From positions 558,001-622,000 of the forward strand of contig OY760687.1 in assembly GCA_963663945.1 (NCBI GenBank): a stretch of 64,000 nt of DNA. The letters run 5' to 3'. The notes beneath the pieces are model-generated. The model was not told the DNA's origin, ran no database searches, and worked only from the letters and a program-made list of their open reading frames with translations. Source of the stretch: Bin87 sp963663945 (GTDB lineage: Bacteria; Chloroflexota; Dehalococcoidia; Lucifugimonadales; UBA3495). Position 1 is the first letter of the stretch. Every line of letters starts with the position of its first letter. The position numbers and the translations under genes were made by a program. This document shows positions 16,305 through 24,962 of the stretch, piece after piece.

Positions 16305-16676
16305 CTATTGCTGCGTTCGCCGATAGCGCAGCGCATGTGTTGGGGCCAGCCGCTGACGCACCGGGTCTACCACCAGCAGCGCTCCCTCCAAAGTGTAGGC
16401 GCCGAGGAGGGCGGGGGCGCCTTCATCGGTGAAGATGATGATGGTTGATCGCTCCACGCCCTCTACCCTGACACGCGCCTCGCCGACATCATCCTCGACA
16501 ATGCTACCGTCGGCCAGTTCTGATCTGATGCGCTCTATGGGCGTTATCCCCAGCTCTCTTAGCAGATTTGTGGGCAAGCAGGTATAGGTGGATCCGGTAT
16601 CGACCGTCGCGTCGATGGTCTCCGACCGGCTCCCATCCGCCGAAATCACTTCTATTGGATAAGTAAAGGTTCCCAT
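16305..16676 (-). CDS. Retropepsin-like aspartyl protease (clan AA), copy 2
   Basis: 123 residues. ATVDTGSTYTCLP holds the catalytic D-T-G-S; LADGSIVEDDVGEARVRV is the flap region and LLGAYTLEGALLVVDP the C-terminal motif. Starts MGTFTYPIEV, parallel to copy 1. The ATG is one base after the stop of the enoyl-CoA hydratase gene, with GGGAGG inside that gene's end, so the two are translationally coupled. The functional link to CoA metabolism is unclear. The 111 bases after its stop hold no gene. Confidence 0.85.
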   Translation of the reverse strand: MGTFTYPIEVISADGSRSETIDATVDTGSTYTCLPTNLLRELGITPIERIRSELADGSIVEDDVGEARVRVEGVERSTIIIFTDEGAPALLGAYTLEGALLVVDPVRQRLAPTHALRYRRTQQ

Positions 16677-16677
16677 A

Positions 16678-17484
16678 TCATGCCTCCCGCGCCGACGGGT
16701 ATTCCGGGCGACGGCGTTCGCGCAGGGCGGACAGGCCCTCTTTCACGTCGTCGCCGAAGAAGCCCAGGGCCTCAGCGAGCAGGGAGTAGTCGAACGACGT
16801 ATGGCCGGCCTGGCGGAGCCACTGGTTCAGGGCGCGCTTGGTGAAGCGAATGGCTGGCTGCGGGCCATCGGCGAGACGTCGGGCGACGCGCATGGCGGTT
16901 TCCATCAGCTCGTCGCGGGGTACGGCCATGCTGACCAGCCCGATGCGCTCGGCCTCTTTGCCATCCAGGAAGTCGCAGGTGAGCAGGTAGTACTTGGCCT
17001 TGGCCATGCCGCAGAGCAGCGGCCAGATGATGGCCGCGTGGTCGCCGGCGGCGACACCCAGGCGGATGTGTCCATCCGTGATGCGGGCGTCCTCGGCGGC
17101 GATGGATATGTCGGCCATGAGGGCGACGGCCAAGCCCGCGCCCACTGCCACGCCGTTGATGGCGGAGATGACCGGCTTGTCCAGGTTCAGGATGTTGTAG
17201 ACGATGTCGCCGGCCTCTTTGGTGTTCTGGGCGACGATAGCCGGGTTGTCGATGGCCTGCTCGATCATCTCGAAGTCGCCGCCGGCCGAGAAGGCCTCGC
17301 CGGCGCCGGTGACCACGGCGACCCGAACCTCGGGGTCGGCGCCGATGTCCAGCCAGATGCGGCTGAGCTCGTTATGCAGGCGGAAGTTGGTCGAGTTCAG
17401 GGTCTCCGGGCGGTTCATCGTGAGGGTGATGATCCCGTCGGACTTTTCGATGAGCAGGTGCTGGTATGAGGAGTAGTCGGTCAC
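16678..17484 (-). CDS. Enoyl-CoA hydratase/isomerase (crotonase) family protein
   Basis: 268 residues. Crotonase fold: SDGIITLTMNRPETLNS, oxyanion-hole segment GAGEAFSAGGDFEM, and GVAVGAGLAVALMADISIAA. The second active-site region reads DGHIRLGVAAGDHAAIIWP, so the classical hydratase glutamates are not where expected; the exact reaction (hydration, isomerisation, C-C cleavage) cannot be assigned. Encoded 25 bases downstream of a CaiB/BaiF CoA-transferase and coupled to retropepsin copy 2, which suggests a small acyl-CoA catabolic operon. Confidence 0.88.
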   Translation of the reverse strand: MTDYSSYQHLLIEKSDGIITLTMNRPETLNSTNFRLHNELSRIWLDIGADPEVRVAVVTGAGEAFSAGGDFEMIEQAIDNPAIVAQNTKEAGDIVYNILNLDKPVISAINGVAVGAGLAVALMADISIAAEDARITDGHIRLGVAAGDHAAIIWPLLCGMAKAKYYLLTCDFLDGKEAERIGLVSMAVPRDELMETAMRVARRLADGPQPAIRFTKRALNQWLRQAGHTSFDYSLLAEALGFFGDDVKEGLSALRERRRPEYPSAREA

Positions 17485-17509
17485 TATAGTTCTCCAGTTT
17501 GATCAAGGG

Positions 17510-18712
17510 TTACCAGACGATGTGCGTTTCCTGCAGGCTGGTCAACTCGGCTTCGTCCATGCCCAGCAGGCCGCAGAATACCTCGCGATTATGCTCGCCA
17601 AGGTCGGGCGTCCAGCGCAAGGGGTCGGTGGGAGTCTCGGAGAAGCACCAGGGGGGAGCGACCGCCCGCTGCTCGCCTTTCTCGGTGTGGACGGTGGTGG
17701 GAAAGGCGTCGCGTTCGGCCAGGTGCGGGTCGACCATAAGCTGGTCGGCGGACAGCGACGGGAAGGCGGCAATGCCGGCGGATTGCAGCATCGCCGTTAC
17801 CTCCTCAGCGCTGTGTGTGGCCGTCCATTGCGACAGGTGGTGTTCCACGCTGTCCTGGTTCCGCCAACGCAGGAAGGCGTCGCCATATTGGTCGGCGTCT
17901 GCCCATGCGGGATCGCCCATGGCCTGCTTGAGCGAGCGCCACTCCGCATCGTCGGCAACCGCGATGGTCACCCACTGGTCGTCGCCAACGCAGGGAAACA
18001 CGCCGTGAGGGGCCATGGCGTCGTCGCGGTTGCCCAACCGGACGGCGTCGCGGTCGTTCATGGCGGTGTCCATCAGGGCGTGACCCATGAAGGCGGTGGC
18101 GATGTCCCGCACGGCGACGTCGGCGCGCTGACCCACCTGGTGGTTGCGGTGGGCGCACAGGGCGGCGACCGCAGAGAAGGCCGCCATCATGCCGCCGGTG
18201 TGGTCCATGGCGTGGCGCAGTTCCACCGGCGGACCGTCAGGGTAGCCGGTCAGGTAACCGAGCCCGCCCAGGGCGGCGAACATGGGGGCATAACCCGCGT
18301 AGCGGGCCTCGGGTCCGGTCTGCCCGTTGGATGACAGAGACACCATGATGATGTCGGGCTTGATCTCGCGCAACTGCGGGTAGCCCAGGCCCAGGCGGTC
18401 CATCACGCCGGGGCGGAAGTTCTCCAATACGACGTCGGAGATGCGCACCAGATCGTAGGCCAGTTCCAGCGCCCGCGCCTCCTTGAGGTTGAGGGTGACG
18501 GAGCGCTTGCTGGCGTTGACCTGCTCGAAGGACGACGGGGGTTTGCCGTACATGGCATGGGGCCGGCGCGTGATGTCCAGCCGCGCCGCCGACTCGACCT
18601 TGATCACGTCGGCGCCCAGGGAGGCCAGGATCATGCCGGTGAAGGGGCCGGCCGCGTGAACCGAAAAATCGGCGACGCGCACGCCGGAGAGGGGAGCGGA
18701 TGTGTTGGTCAT
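17510..18712 (-). CDS. CaiB/BaiF family (class III) CoA-transferase, copy 1
   Basis: About 400 residues. Moves CoA between acyl-CoA and a free carboxylic acid through an enzyme-bound aspartyl thioester. Signatures: LSGVRVADFSVHAAGPF, SLGADVIKVESAARLD, VVLENFRPGVMDRLGLGYPQL, SLSSNGQTGPEARYAGY, and HAMDHTGGMMAAF where the Asp is the probable nucleophile. The last part (LGEHNREVFCGLLGMDEAEL) is the usual C-terminal motif. ATG at 18712 preferred over a GTG two codons earlier. Co-transcribed with the enoyl-CoA hydratase. Substrate unknown. The 190 bases between this gene and the SDR gene hold no feature that I see. Confidence 0.9.
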   Translation of the reverse strand: MTNTSAPLSGVRVADFSVHAAGPFTGMILASLGADVIKVESAARLDITRRPHAMYGKPPSSFEQVNASKRSVTLNLKEARALELAYDLVRISDVVLENFRPGVMDRLGLGYPQLREIKPDIIMVSLSSNGQTGPEARYAGYAPMFAALGGLGYLTGYPDGPPVELRHAMDHTGGMMAAFSAVAALCAHRNHQVGQRADVAVRDIATAFMGHALMDTAMNDRDAVRLGNRDDAMAPHGVFPCVGDDQWVTIAVADDAEWRSLKQAMGDPAWADADQYGDAFLRWRNQDSVEHHLSQWTATHSAEEVTAMLQSAGIAAFPSLSADQLMVDPHLAERDAFPTTVHTEKGEQRAVAPPWCFSETPTDPLRWTPDLGEHNREVFCGLLGMDEAELTSLQETHIVW

Positions 18713-18908
18713 GGTCACCGCCTGGGTGTCACGTGCTGGCTGTGCTGTTTTGGTGCTTCTCGTGATATTCCTGCAACAGCATCAGAACCTTGACCGGCCA
18801 TTTGTCCAGCGCTATGAACTGGAAATGTCTTGCCGCCGCGCCTGGATATCAATCCCAGGCAAACCCGGTGACGACGGCGTTGCTATCGCCGCCGGGTTTG
18901 GCGTTCCC

Positions 18909-19727
18909 CTAGTAGTACACCGCGCTGCCGGTGCCGCCGCCGGCCGCGATCAGCTCGCCGGTGATGGCCCAGGCCTTGTCGGAGGCGAGGAAGGCGGTCA
19001 GGTAGCCGATCTCCGAGGCGTCGACCATGCGGCAGATGTGGTTGCCGCGGGCGGAGCCGGGGGAGAAGTCCTGCGCCTCGGCTTCCTCCGGCGAGACGCC
19101 CAACTGCTCGGCGCGGGCCTCCAGCAGGCTCGGCGTGCGCTCGGTGCGCGTGGTGCCGGGATGGATGCAGTTCACGGTGATGCCGAACTGCCCCAACTGG
19201 GATGCCAGGGTCTTGGTCATGTGCACCAGCGAGGTGTTGCGCGCGCCGCCGCTGAGGTTGCCGGCGTTGCGGGCGTTGAGGCCGCTGATGTTGATGATGC
19301 GCCCGAACCCCTGCGCCTTGAGCAGCGGGATGGCCGCCCGGGAGCAGCGCAGCGCGCCGACGAACTTCACGTCGAAGTCGCTGATCAGCTCCTCGTCGAT
19401 GAGGTCCTCGATGGGGCCGGTGGCCGATGGCGAGCCGCCGGGCAGGGACGCGCTGTTGACCAGAATGTGCAGTCCGCCCAGGGTGTCGGCCGCGGAGTTG
19501 ATGACCCGGTCAACCTGCTCACGATTGGTGGCGTCGAAGGACATGGGAATGGCGCGGCGGCCGGTGGTCTCGACGATCTCGGCGGCGGTCGCTTCGAGAT
19601 CGGGCATGGAGCGTGATGCCACGACCACGTCGGCGCCCTCCCGAGCCAGTTCCAGGGCGATTGCCTTACCGATGCCGCGGCTGGCGCCGCCCACAAATGC
19701 CAGTTTGCCTTCAAGTCCAAAATCCAT
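18909..19727 (-). CDS. SDR-family protein lacking the usual YxxxK catalytic pair
   Basis: 272 residues. Rossmann fold with GGASRGIGKAIA dinucleotide motif, ASRS, DATN, LVNSAS (NNAG-like) and INISGLNARN carrying the catalytic-type Ser. Where YxxxK is expected the sequence reads SGGARNTSLVHMTKTLA, so neither Tyr nor Lys is at its normal place. Similar GxxRNxxLVxxTK variants exist in the SDR superfamily, so this may be a natural subfamily with altered chemistry. The C-terminus GELIAAGGGTGSAVYY is typical. A TATAAT (19790-19795, minus strand) precedes it. Substrate not assigned. The 217 bases before dgt's stop hold only this promoter. Confidence 0.85.
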   Translation of the reverse strand: MDFGLEGKLAFVGGASRGIGKAIALELAREGADVVVASRSMPDLEATAAEIVETTGRRAIPMSFDATNREQVDRVINSAADTLGGLHILVNSASLPGGSPSATGPIEDLIDEELISDFDVKFVGALRCSRAAIPLLKAQGFGRIINISGLNARNAGNLSGGARNTSLVHMTKTLASQLGQFGITVNCIHPGTTRTERTPSLLEARAEQLGVSPEEAEAQDFSPGSARGNHICRMVDASEIGYLTAFLASDKAWAITGELIAAGGGTGSAVYY

Positions 19728-19944
19728 GGGGAATAGCCTCCGTTGGGATGCGAACGCGCCGGAAAGGGCGGGTTCGGCGGGATGGGGGGATTATACAGCC
19801 GGCGATGAACAGCTAGTTTAGGACCCTCAAACCTGGGATCATCGCATTCACGAACGAGCACATCACGGACCTGCGCCCACCGTGATGCCTAATGCGACGG
19901 TGCAAATGAGGTCGTTCGAGACCGTAGTCGACGAGCCTCTATCT

Positions 19945-21258
19945 CTAATAGATGTCGTAAATCGAACCAAAATTGGGCAGGAACAGTTTGGCGTAGGTTT
20001 TTTGTGCGTAATCATCGGTCATGCCGGAAATATAGTCGCTTACGACTCTGGCTTTTTCGCGTTCGCACCTAGCAACATACAAAAATTCCTTCCAATCGTC
20101 CGGAAGCAGATTAAGGGCGTTGTCGCCTTTCATAAGCTTTTCGAAGACAGATCTGATAATGTGCTTCCCCTTCTCCTCCAGCGTTTGCACCTGAGGCGAT
20201 CGGATAACGAATTTCATCACGATCTTGTTTATCAGATCTACCTCGACCTCAACTTCAGGAGGGATCACAAGTTGATATCCATATCTATCAGACACAGGCG
20301 CATCGACCAAGTATGTTCTTTCGACACGATCAACGGCGCTAATGTATCTGTGGATCAAAAAGCTGGTCAATTGTTTCCTATCGGCCTTACGTTGCCCGGA
20401 GCTTCCGGGGATGCCTAAGGGGCTCAAGCTAGGGTCGTGTGCGCGGAGTTCGTTTCGTAGCCTGTCGAATACTGCTTCGACGTTCACGCCTGATTGCGCA
20501 AATTTGGCTTTGACTTCGTCTATCGAAGACCGAACACGATGGTCGTTGTCTCGAAGTATCGCGGAGTCTATATACCGGGCATGTATGCTATCTTCGAGAT
20601 CGTGCACTGCATACGCAACCTCGTCCGCCCAGTCCATGATGGCACAATCAAATGATTTAGCATCGGCTTCTAAATCAGCGACCGCTGTGCGCGCATCATC
20701 GGAGGCCCAAGCGACAAGGTGGAGATCGTCGTCATAAACGAATTTGCGCTTATCCGGTGCAAACCCGTTTTTGTATTTGAGCTGGCCGTCAAAAACCCCA
20801 CGCGTTAGATTCAAGCCCTCGTATAAGTTGCTCTTTTTTTCGAGTCTGGTCAGGATCCTGATATTTTGGGCATTAGCTTCAAACCCTCCATACGATTTCA
20901 TGAGTTCTTTAAGCTCGGATTCCCCAGCGTGGCCGAACGGAGGATGCCCAATATCATGTGTGAGGCAAATCGCCTCTATCAGATCCGGATCTGCTCCGAG
21001 CCTCAGAGCCAAACCTTTACCGATCTGCGCAACTTCTATTGAGTGAGTAAGGCGTGTGCGGTAAAAGTCTCCCTCGCCCGCAGTGAATACTTGAGTTTTG
21101 CCTTGGAGCCTACGAAATGCTGCGGAATGGATTATTCTGGAACGGTCGCGTTCAAAGGGAGTACGTTCGTCATCAGGCGCAGGCTTGTCGGTGCTGCACA
21201 GTCGTACCTTGTCGTGTCGCTTATACCTGATTTTCGGGAGCTTTTTCCGTTTGGGCAT
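19945..21258 (-). CDS. dgt: dGTPase-like HD-domain triphosphohydrolase
   Basis: 437 residues. Hydrolyses dGTP (or other dNTPs) to the nucleoside and tripolyphosphate. Seen: FERDRSRIIHSAAFRRLQGK (family hallmark), TRLTHSIEVAQIG (first metal His), AICLTHDIGHPPFGHAGE (HD pair) and DWADEVAYAVHDLEDSI (late metal Asp). Start at 21258 has GAGGA 7 bases upstream; the frame is open to 21348 but without a site. The gene and about 200 bases on each side are visibly AT-richer than the neighbours and use A/T-ending codons, which suggests recent acquisition. dGTPases of this type can act in dNTP quality control or in defence by dNTP depletion. Confidence 0.9.
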   Translation of the reverse strand: MPKRKKLPKIRYKRHDKVRLCSTDKPAPDDERTPFERDRSRIIHSAAFRRLQGKTQVFTAGEGDFYRTRLTHSIEVAQIGKGLALRLGADPDLIEAICLTHDIGHPPFGHAGESELKELMKSYGGFEANAQNIRILTRLEKKSNLYEGLNLTRGVFDGQLKYKNGFAPDKRKFVYDDDLHLVAWASDDARTAVADLEADAKSFDCAIMDWADEVAYAVHDLEDSIHARYIDSAILRDNDHRVRSSIDEVKAKFAQSGVNVEAVFDRLRNELRAHDPSLSPLGIPGSSGQRKADRKQLTSFLIHRYISAVDRVERTYLVDAPVSDRYGYQLVIPPEVEVEVDLINKIVMKFVIRSPQVQTLEEKGKHIIRSVFEKLMKGDNALNLLPDDWKEFLYVARCEREKARVVSDYISGMTDDYAQKTYAKLFLPNFGSIYDIY

Positions 21259-21484
21259 GTCAATGTCCTCATATGCATGGGATCCATTTACCAATGAGCG
21301 ACTGCGGGTGAACAAGTGCGCATACCGTCCAGAATATTTCGACTCCAACTTTTGTGGTCCTCATCGGGCTACCAGGCCGACCAATCCACACTTAGCGTTG
21401 CAAGTTTATCGCCCCGGGAGACACTGCGCAGGTACACAAAAGGTCAATAGACCATAACCCGTCCTCCGCTGGTCCAATTCTATA

Positions 21485-22711
21485 TTACATTGCCTCCGCC
21501 CGCGCCAGCCCCGCCAGATCCTGCGCCCGGTACCCCAGCAGCCCGCAGTACACGGCCACGTTGTGCTCGCCCAGCAGCGGCGCACGGGTCAGCCTCGTCG
21601 GCGTCTCGCTGAGCTGGAACGGGGCGCCGGGGTATTCCAGGGGGCCGGTGGTGGGGTGGTCGACCTCGGAGTAGAAGGCGCGCTCGCGTTGCTGCGGGCT
21701 CTGAAACACCTCGGATGGCGTGTAGTAGGGCGCGATGGGGACGCCGTGGGCCTGGCCTTCGGCGTAGAGCCACTCGCGCGTGTGCTGGGCGAACCACTCC
21801 CGCATGTGCCGGTTCAACTCGGGGCCGTGGGTTGCCGGGTCGCTGAACATCTCCGGTGACGCCCAGTCGGGGTTGCCCATGAAGGCCAGCAGGCCCTCGA
21901 ACTGGCGCGGCTCCAGGGTCAGCAGTTCCACGTAGCCGTCGGACGCCGGCAGCACGCCGCCGACGCGGAAGTAGCGGGAGAAGCGCGTCTCGATGATGCC
22001 CTCGGACTCGTGCCGCTGGATGGGCATGTAGCCTACGGATAGCTGCGCCTCCTGGGCCGAGGCTTCGACCACCTGGCCTCGCGCGTCCCCCGCAGGTCCC
22101 AGGCGGTTGTACACGGCTGCAAGTGCGCCCACCGCTGCGGTGAGGCCGGCCTGGAAGTCGCCCATGTTGGCGCCGGCGACGATGGGCGGCCGGTCCGGGA
22201 AGGTGTCCAGGGCCACGCCGTTGGGCAGGAGCCAGCCCTCGCCGCCGGCGTGGAACACGGCCAGGTGTCCGGCGCGGTAGTCGGCGTAAGGGCCGGTGCT
22301 GCCGAAGGGAGTGACAGCGGTGACGATCACGTCGGGGTTGGCGGCGAGAAGGGAGTCGGAGTCGAGACCAACCTCGGCGGCTCGCGCCGGCGTGTAGTCA
22401 TGCACCACCATGTCGACGCGGGAGACCAGTTGGCGCATCAGATCCTGTCCGGCCGGATTGTGCAGGTCCAGAGTTATGCCGCGCTTGCCGGTGTTGAGGT
22501 ACAGGTACAGCCCGCTCCGCTCGGGATGGGGCTCATCACCGGGGAATGGGCCGCGACGGCGGGAAGGATCGCCGACGCCGGGCGGCTCTGCCTTGATGAC
22601 CTCAGCGCCCAGGGACGCCAGCAACTTGCCACAGTAGGGGCCGGGGATGAGGGAGGCGATCTCCAGTACGCGGAGGTTGGGTAGTGCGACGGCCTGAAGA
22701 TTATTGTTCAT
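21485..22711 (-). CDS. CaiB/BaiF family (class III) CoA-transferase, copy 2
   Basis: 408 residues. LPNLRVLEIASLIPGPYCG, SLGAEVIKAEPPGVGDPSR, a long YLNTGKRGITLDL segment, TPFGSTGPYADYRAGHLAV, and GANMGDFQAGLTAAVGAL with the likely nucleophilic Asp. C-terminal LLGEHNVAVYCGLLGY. Its first 11 bases overlap the end of retropepsin copy 3, so the pair is coupled, the same pairing of a retropepsin-like gene with CoA metabolism as at 16.3-17.5 kb. Substrate unknown. Confidence 0.9.
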   Translation of the reverse strand: MNNNLQAVALPNLRVLEIASLIPGPYCGKLLASLGAEVIKAEPPGVGDPSRRRGPFPGDEPHPERSGLYLYLNTGKRGITLDLHNPAGQDLMRQLVSRVDMVVHDYTPARAAEVGLDSDSLLAANPDVIVTAVTPFGSTGPYADYRAGHLAVFHAGGEGWLLPNGVALDTFPDRPPIVAGANMGDFQAGLTAAVGALAAVYNRLGPAGDARGQVVEASAQEAQLSVGYMPIQRHESEGIIETRFSRYFRVGGVLPASDGYVELLTLEPRQFEGLLAFMGNPDWASPEMFSDPATHGPELNRHMREWFAQHTREWLYAEGQAHGVPIAPYYTPSEVFQSPQQRERAFYSEVDHPTTGPLEYPGAPFQLSETPTRLTRAPLLGEHNVAVYCGLLGYRAQDLAGLARAEAM

Positions 22712-23114
22712 GCGTATCTCGACTGGCGAAGGGTTGAGCTGAGGTGCATCCCAGCAGGAACGGTGGCCCGATTTCGTCGTCCCGTCGCGGTTCTATACGC
22801 TCGTTCACCAGGTCAACTTTGAACCCCAAATCCTGGAGCAGCTTGTAGCCGACCAGGGGTATGGCAGCCGGAACCGCGCCATTCACGAAGCCGGTGCCCT
22901 CCAGCATGCCCACCGCCACGTAGATCGGTGACCGCACTACGGAACCGTCCGCGGTCATCAGGGCTGCAGTCGCGTCGGGCACGGCATCCAACGCCAGCGC
23001 GTCGATGTCTTCTTGGGGGATGCCAACCCACGTGGCGCCGGCGTCAACCAGGAAGTCGTACTCACGGGTTTCAGTTTTACCGGTGATGCTGCCCCTGGCG
23101 TAGGTTACTCCCAC
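22701..23114 (-). CDS. Retropepsin-like aspartyl protease (clan AA), copy 3
   Basis: 137 residues from a GTG start at 23114, which has GGAGG 8 bases upstream; the frame is open to 23243 but without a site. DFLVDAGATWVGIP is the active-site region: D-A-G-A instead of D-T-G-S/A, so the threonine that normally supports the catalytic Asp is changed. Later LVGYKLLQDLGFKVDL matches the C-terminal motif of the other copies. A TATAAT lies at 23178-23183 on the minus strand. Coupled to CoA-transferase copy 2. May be a weak protease or a non-catalytic relative. Confidence 0.75.
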   Translation of the reverse strand: MGVTYARGSITGKTETREYDFLVDAGATWVGIPQEDIDALALDAVPDATAALMTADGSVVRSPIYVAVGMLEGTGFVNGAVPAAIPLVGYKLLQDLGFKVDLVNERIEPRRDDEIGPPFLLGCTSAQPFASRDTHEQ

Positions 23115-23326
23115 TGAGTTGTCCTCCGTAACGCGCCGCGACGGTTGTTTTCGCACCGCGGCAATTGTGCAGGCCGAATTATACGGGGACGCAGTCCGTA
23201 GGCCAATCGACGACGGCAGGGTGCCACTCAACGGGGCCGGCAACTTGCCGCAACACGTGCTCCGGGCCAGCGCCGCGGCCCGCAGAATGAGGAAACCGGT
23301 ACCGCTTTGGGCAGGTACTCGCGATC

Positions 23327-23364
23327 CCTCATCAGTTCACTCAAGCCTCATCAGTTCACTCGAG
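23327..23364. repeat. 19-bp direct tandem duplication across the yihY stop codon
   Basis: Two copies of CCTCATCAGTTCACTCAAG / CCTCATCAGTTCACTCGAG, 23327-23345 and 23346-23364, one mismatch. The yihY-type gene stops inside the second copy, and the unit read on the coding strand contains TGA. The period is the same as that of the large array at 28708-29369, although the sequences are unrelated. Confidence 0.85.
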
Positions 23365-24387
23365 GTTGTTGGGGGACGCCTGCTGAGGGTCTCCAGTGCT
23401 CAGGAACCAACCGGCTCTGGGCCACGGGCCATCACCCCGGTAGATGCTCTGGGCGTAGGCGGTGAGGACTGCGCCAGAGACCAGCGTCAATGCCGAGAAG
23501 AACAGCCAGATCAGGATAATCAGCACCGAAGCCAGCGGCCCGTAGAACAAACGCTGGGGCGCTATGTAGGAGAAGAACAGGGCGAAAACGTAGGAGGCTG
23601 CTTCGAAGATGATGCTGGCGCTGACCGCCCCGACAATGGCGTAACGCCAGAGAACCGGCCGTTCGGGCACGTAGCGGTACACCAGGAGGAAAACGATCAC
23701 GGACAACGCCCACCCCAGCAGGCTCGGCCACCACCGTTGGGCCTCCACCGCGTTGGCCAAACCGCCCAACTCGATGGCGCGCAGGACGTACACGGTGAGG
23801 TCCGGCACCGTGACGTAGGTAAGTACGGTGGACACCACCAGCCCAAGGGCCATGGCGCTGAGGAACAGGTATTCCCGCGTCTTGCCCAGGATGCCCACCT
23901 GGGCGGGCTCGATGCCCCAGGCACGGTTGACCACCAGCCCCACGGCGCCGAACAGCTTGAAACTGCCCCAAAGCAAGCCCAGGAAAGCCACCAGGCTGGT
24001 GGCGCCAGCTACTGCCGGCGGCTGGGTTGGCCATAACGTGGACACGTCGATGTTGGGCGGTAGGACACCGGATGATATGGCGGAGAACCAGTCCCGGGCT
24101 CCTTCATCGCCCAGCAGTAGCGGCAAAATCTGGATCACGACCACCGAGAAGGGCAGCAGCGAGACCATGCCGTAGTAGGCGACGCCGGCCATGAGCTGCT
24201 GGTTGTCGTTTTGCATGACTGCGGACACGGTCGCCAGGACCAGTCGCACCGAGCTGCGGCGCTGCGCCAACCGCTGAACGGAACGCCGAAAATACAAAGC
24301 CTGGAGGACCGGCCGGATCCGGAGCAACCGTCGGTTGCGGGTCGCCCAGTCGGCGGCCTGGTGCAATTTAGCTTCGAAAGAGGCCAT
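23356..24387 (-). CDS. YihY/BrkB family integral membrane protein
   Basis: 343 residues with about six transmembrane segments. Family signatures: QNDNQQLMAGVAYYGMVSLL near the first helix, LWGSFKLFGAVGLVVNRAWG in the middle, and RYVPERPVLWRYAIVGAVSA before the last helices. Formerly called RNase BN by mistake; the function of the family is still unclear (transport or envelope role). Last gene of the minus-strand operon beginning with ktrB; 15 bases separate it from the signal-peptidase-like gene. No clear Shine-Dalgarno, consistent with coupling. Its 3' end lies in a tandem duplication. Confidence 0.88.
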   Translation of the reverse strand: MASFEAKLHQAADWATRNRRLLRIRPVLQALYFRRSVQRLAQRRSSVRLVLATVSAVMQNDNQQLMAGVAYYGMVSLLPFSVVVIQILPLLLGDEGARDWFSAISSGVLPPNIDVSTLWPTQPPAVAGATSLVAFLGLLWGSFKLFGAVGLVVNRAWGIEPAQVGILGKTREYLFLSAMALGLVVSTVLTYVTVPDLTVYVLRAIELGGLANAVEAQRWWPSLLGWALSVIVFLLVYRYVPERPVLWRYAIVGAVSASIIFEAASYVFALFFSYIAPQRLFYGPLASVLIILIWLFFSALTLVSGAVLTAYAQSIYRGDGPWPRAGWFLSTGDPQQASPNNLE

Positions 24388-24402
24388 CTGCGGTCAATCG
24401 AA

Positions 24403-24960
24403 TCAGTCGTTCCGACCTGTCGAATATCGGCCCAGCAGGCGATGGGTTGGTAGCCTGAGCCACATCCGGCCGATGATGTTGGAATCTGGGACGGGACCAA
24501 AACGCCGGCTGTCCCAGCTGTCGGCGCGGTTGTCTCCCACCAGGAAGTATGCGTCGTCGTCGCACAACCACAGGAGACTGGAGCCGGGGCCGGGCGCGGC
24601 CTGCTCCCGTCCTTCGAGGTAAGGCTCCGAAAGTGATGTCCCCTCTATCGAGATGGCGCCGTCGTTTCCGACGCGAACCAGCTCTCCAGGCAACCCGACT
24701 ACGCGCTTCACATTGGTCAACAGACTGTTTCCTCTCGACAGCGAAGGTGTGTTCGCTACCACGATGGATCCCCGCCGGTAACTTGCGCCTGTTCCAGATA
24801 GGCGGTGGACGAGCATCAAATCACCGTCGTGCAACGTGGGGCGCATGCTGTCGCCCCGAACCAGAAAGAGAGAGGGGAGCGGTACCCGAAATACGCCGAT
24901 GCTCGTGTTACGGATGGCGGTTAGCGCCGCGCCGACTCTACGGAAGTTATTCCGCGCCAC
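24403..24960 (-). CDS. S26 signal-peptidase-like protein without an obvious membrane anchor
   Basis: 185 residues. FLVRGDSMRPTLHDGDLML contains the catalytic Ser38, NVKRVVGLPGE the base Lys85, and LVGDNRADSWDSRRFGP the third box. Unlike lepB at 5954, the N-terminus (MARNNFRRVGAALTAIRNTS) has no clear transmembrane helix; only a short apolar patch (IGVFRVPLPSLFLV) precedes the serine box. The layout resembles IMP-type or TraF-type S26 enzymes. Two bases downstream of pheA and 15 upstream of yihY, so co-transcribed with them. A specific substrate is not evident. Confidence 0.82.
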   Translation of the reverse strand: MARNNFRRVGAALTAIRNTSIGVFRVPLPSLFLVRGDSMRPTLHDGDLMLVHRLSGTGASYRRGSIVVANTPSLSRGNSLLTNVKRVVGLPGELVRVGNDGAISIEGTSLSEPYLEGREQAAPGPGSSLLWLCDDDAYFLVGDNRADSWDSRRFGPVPDSNIIGRMWLRLPTHRLLGRYSTGRND

Positions 24961-24962
24961 CG

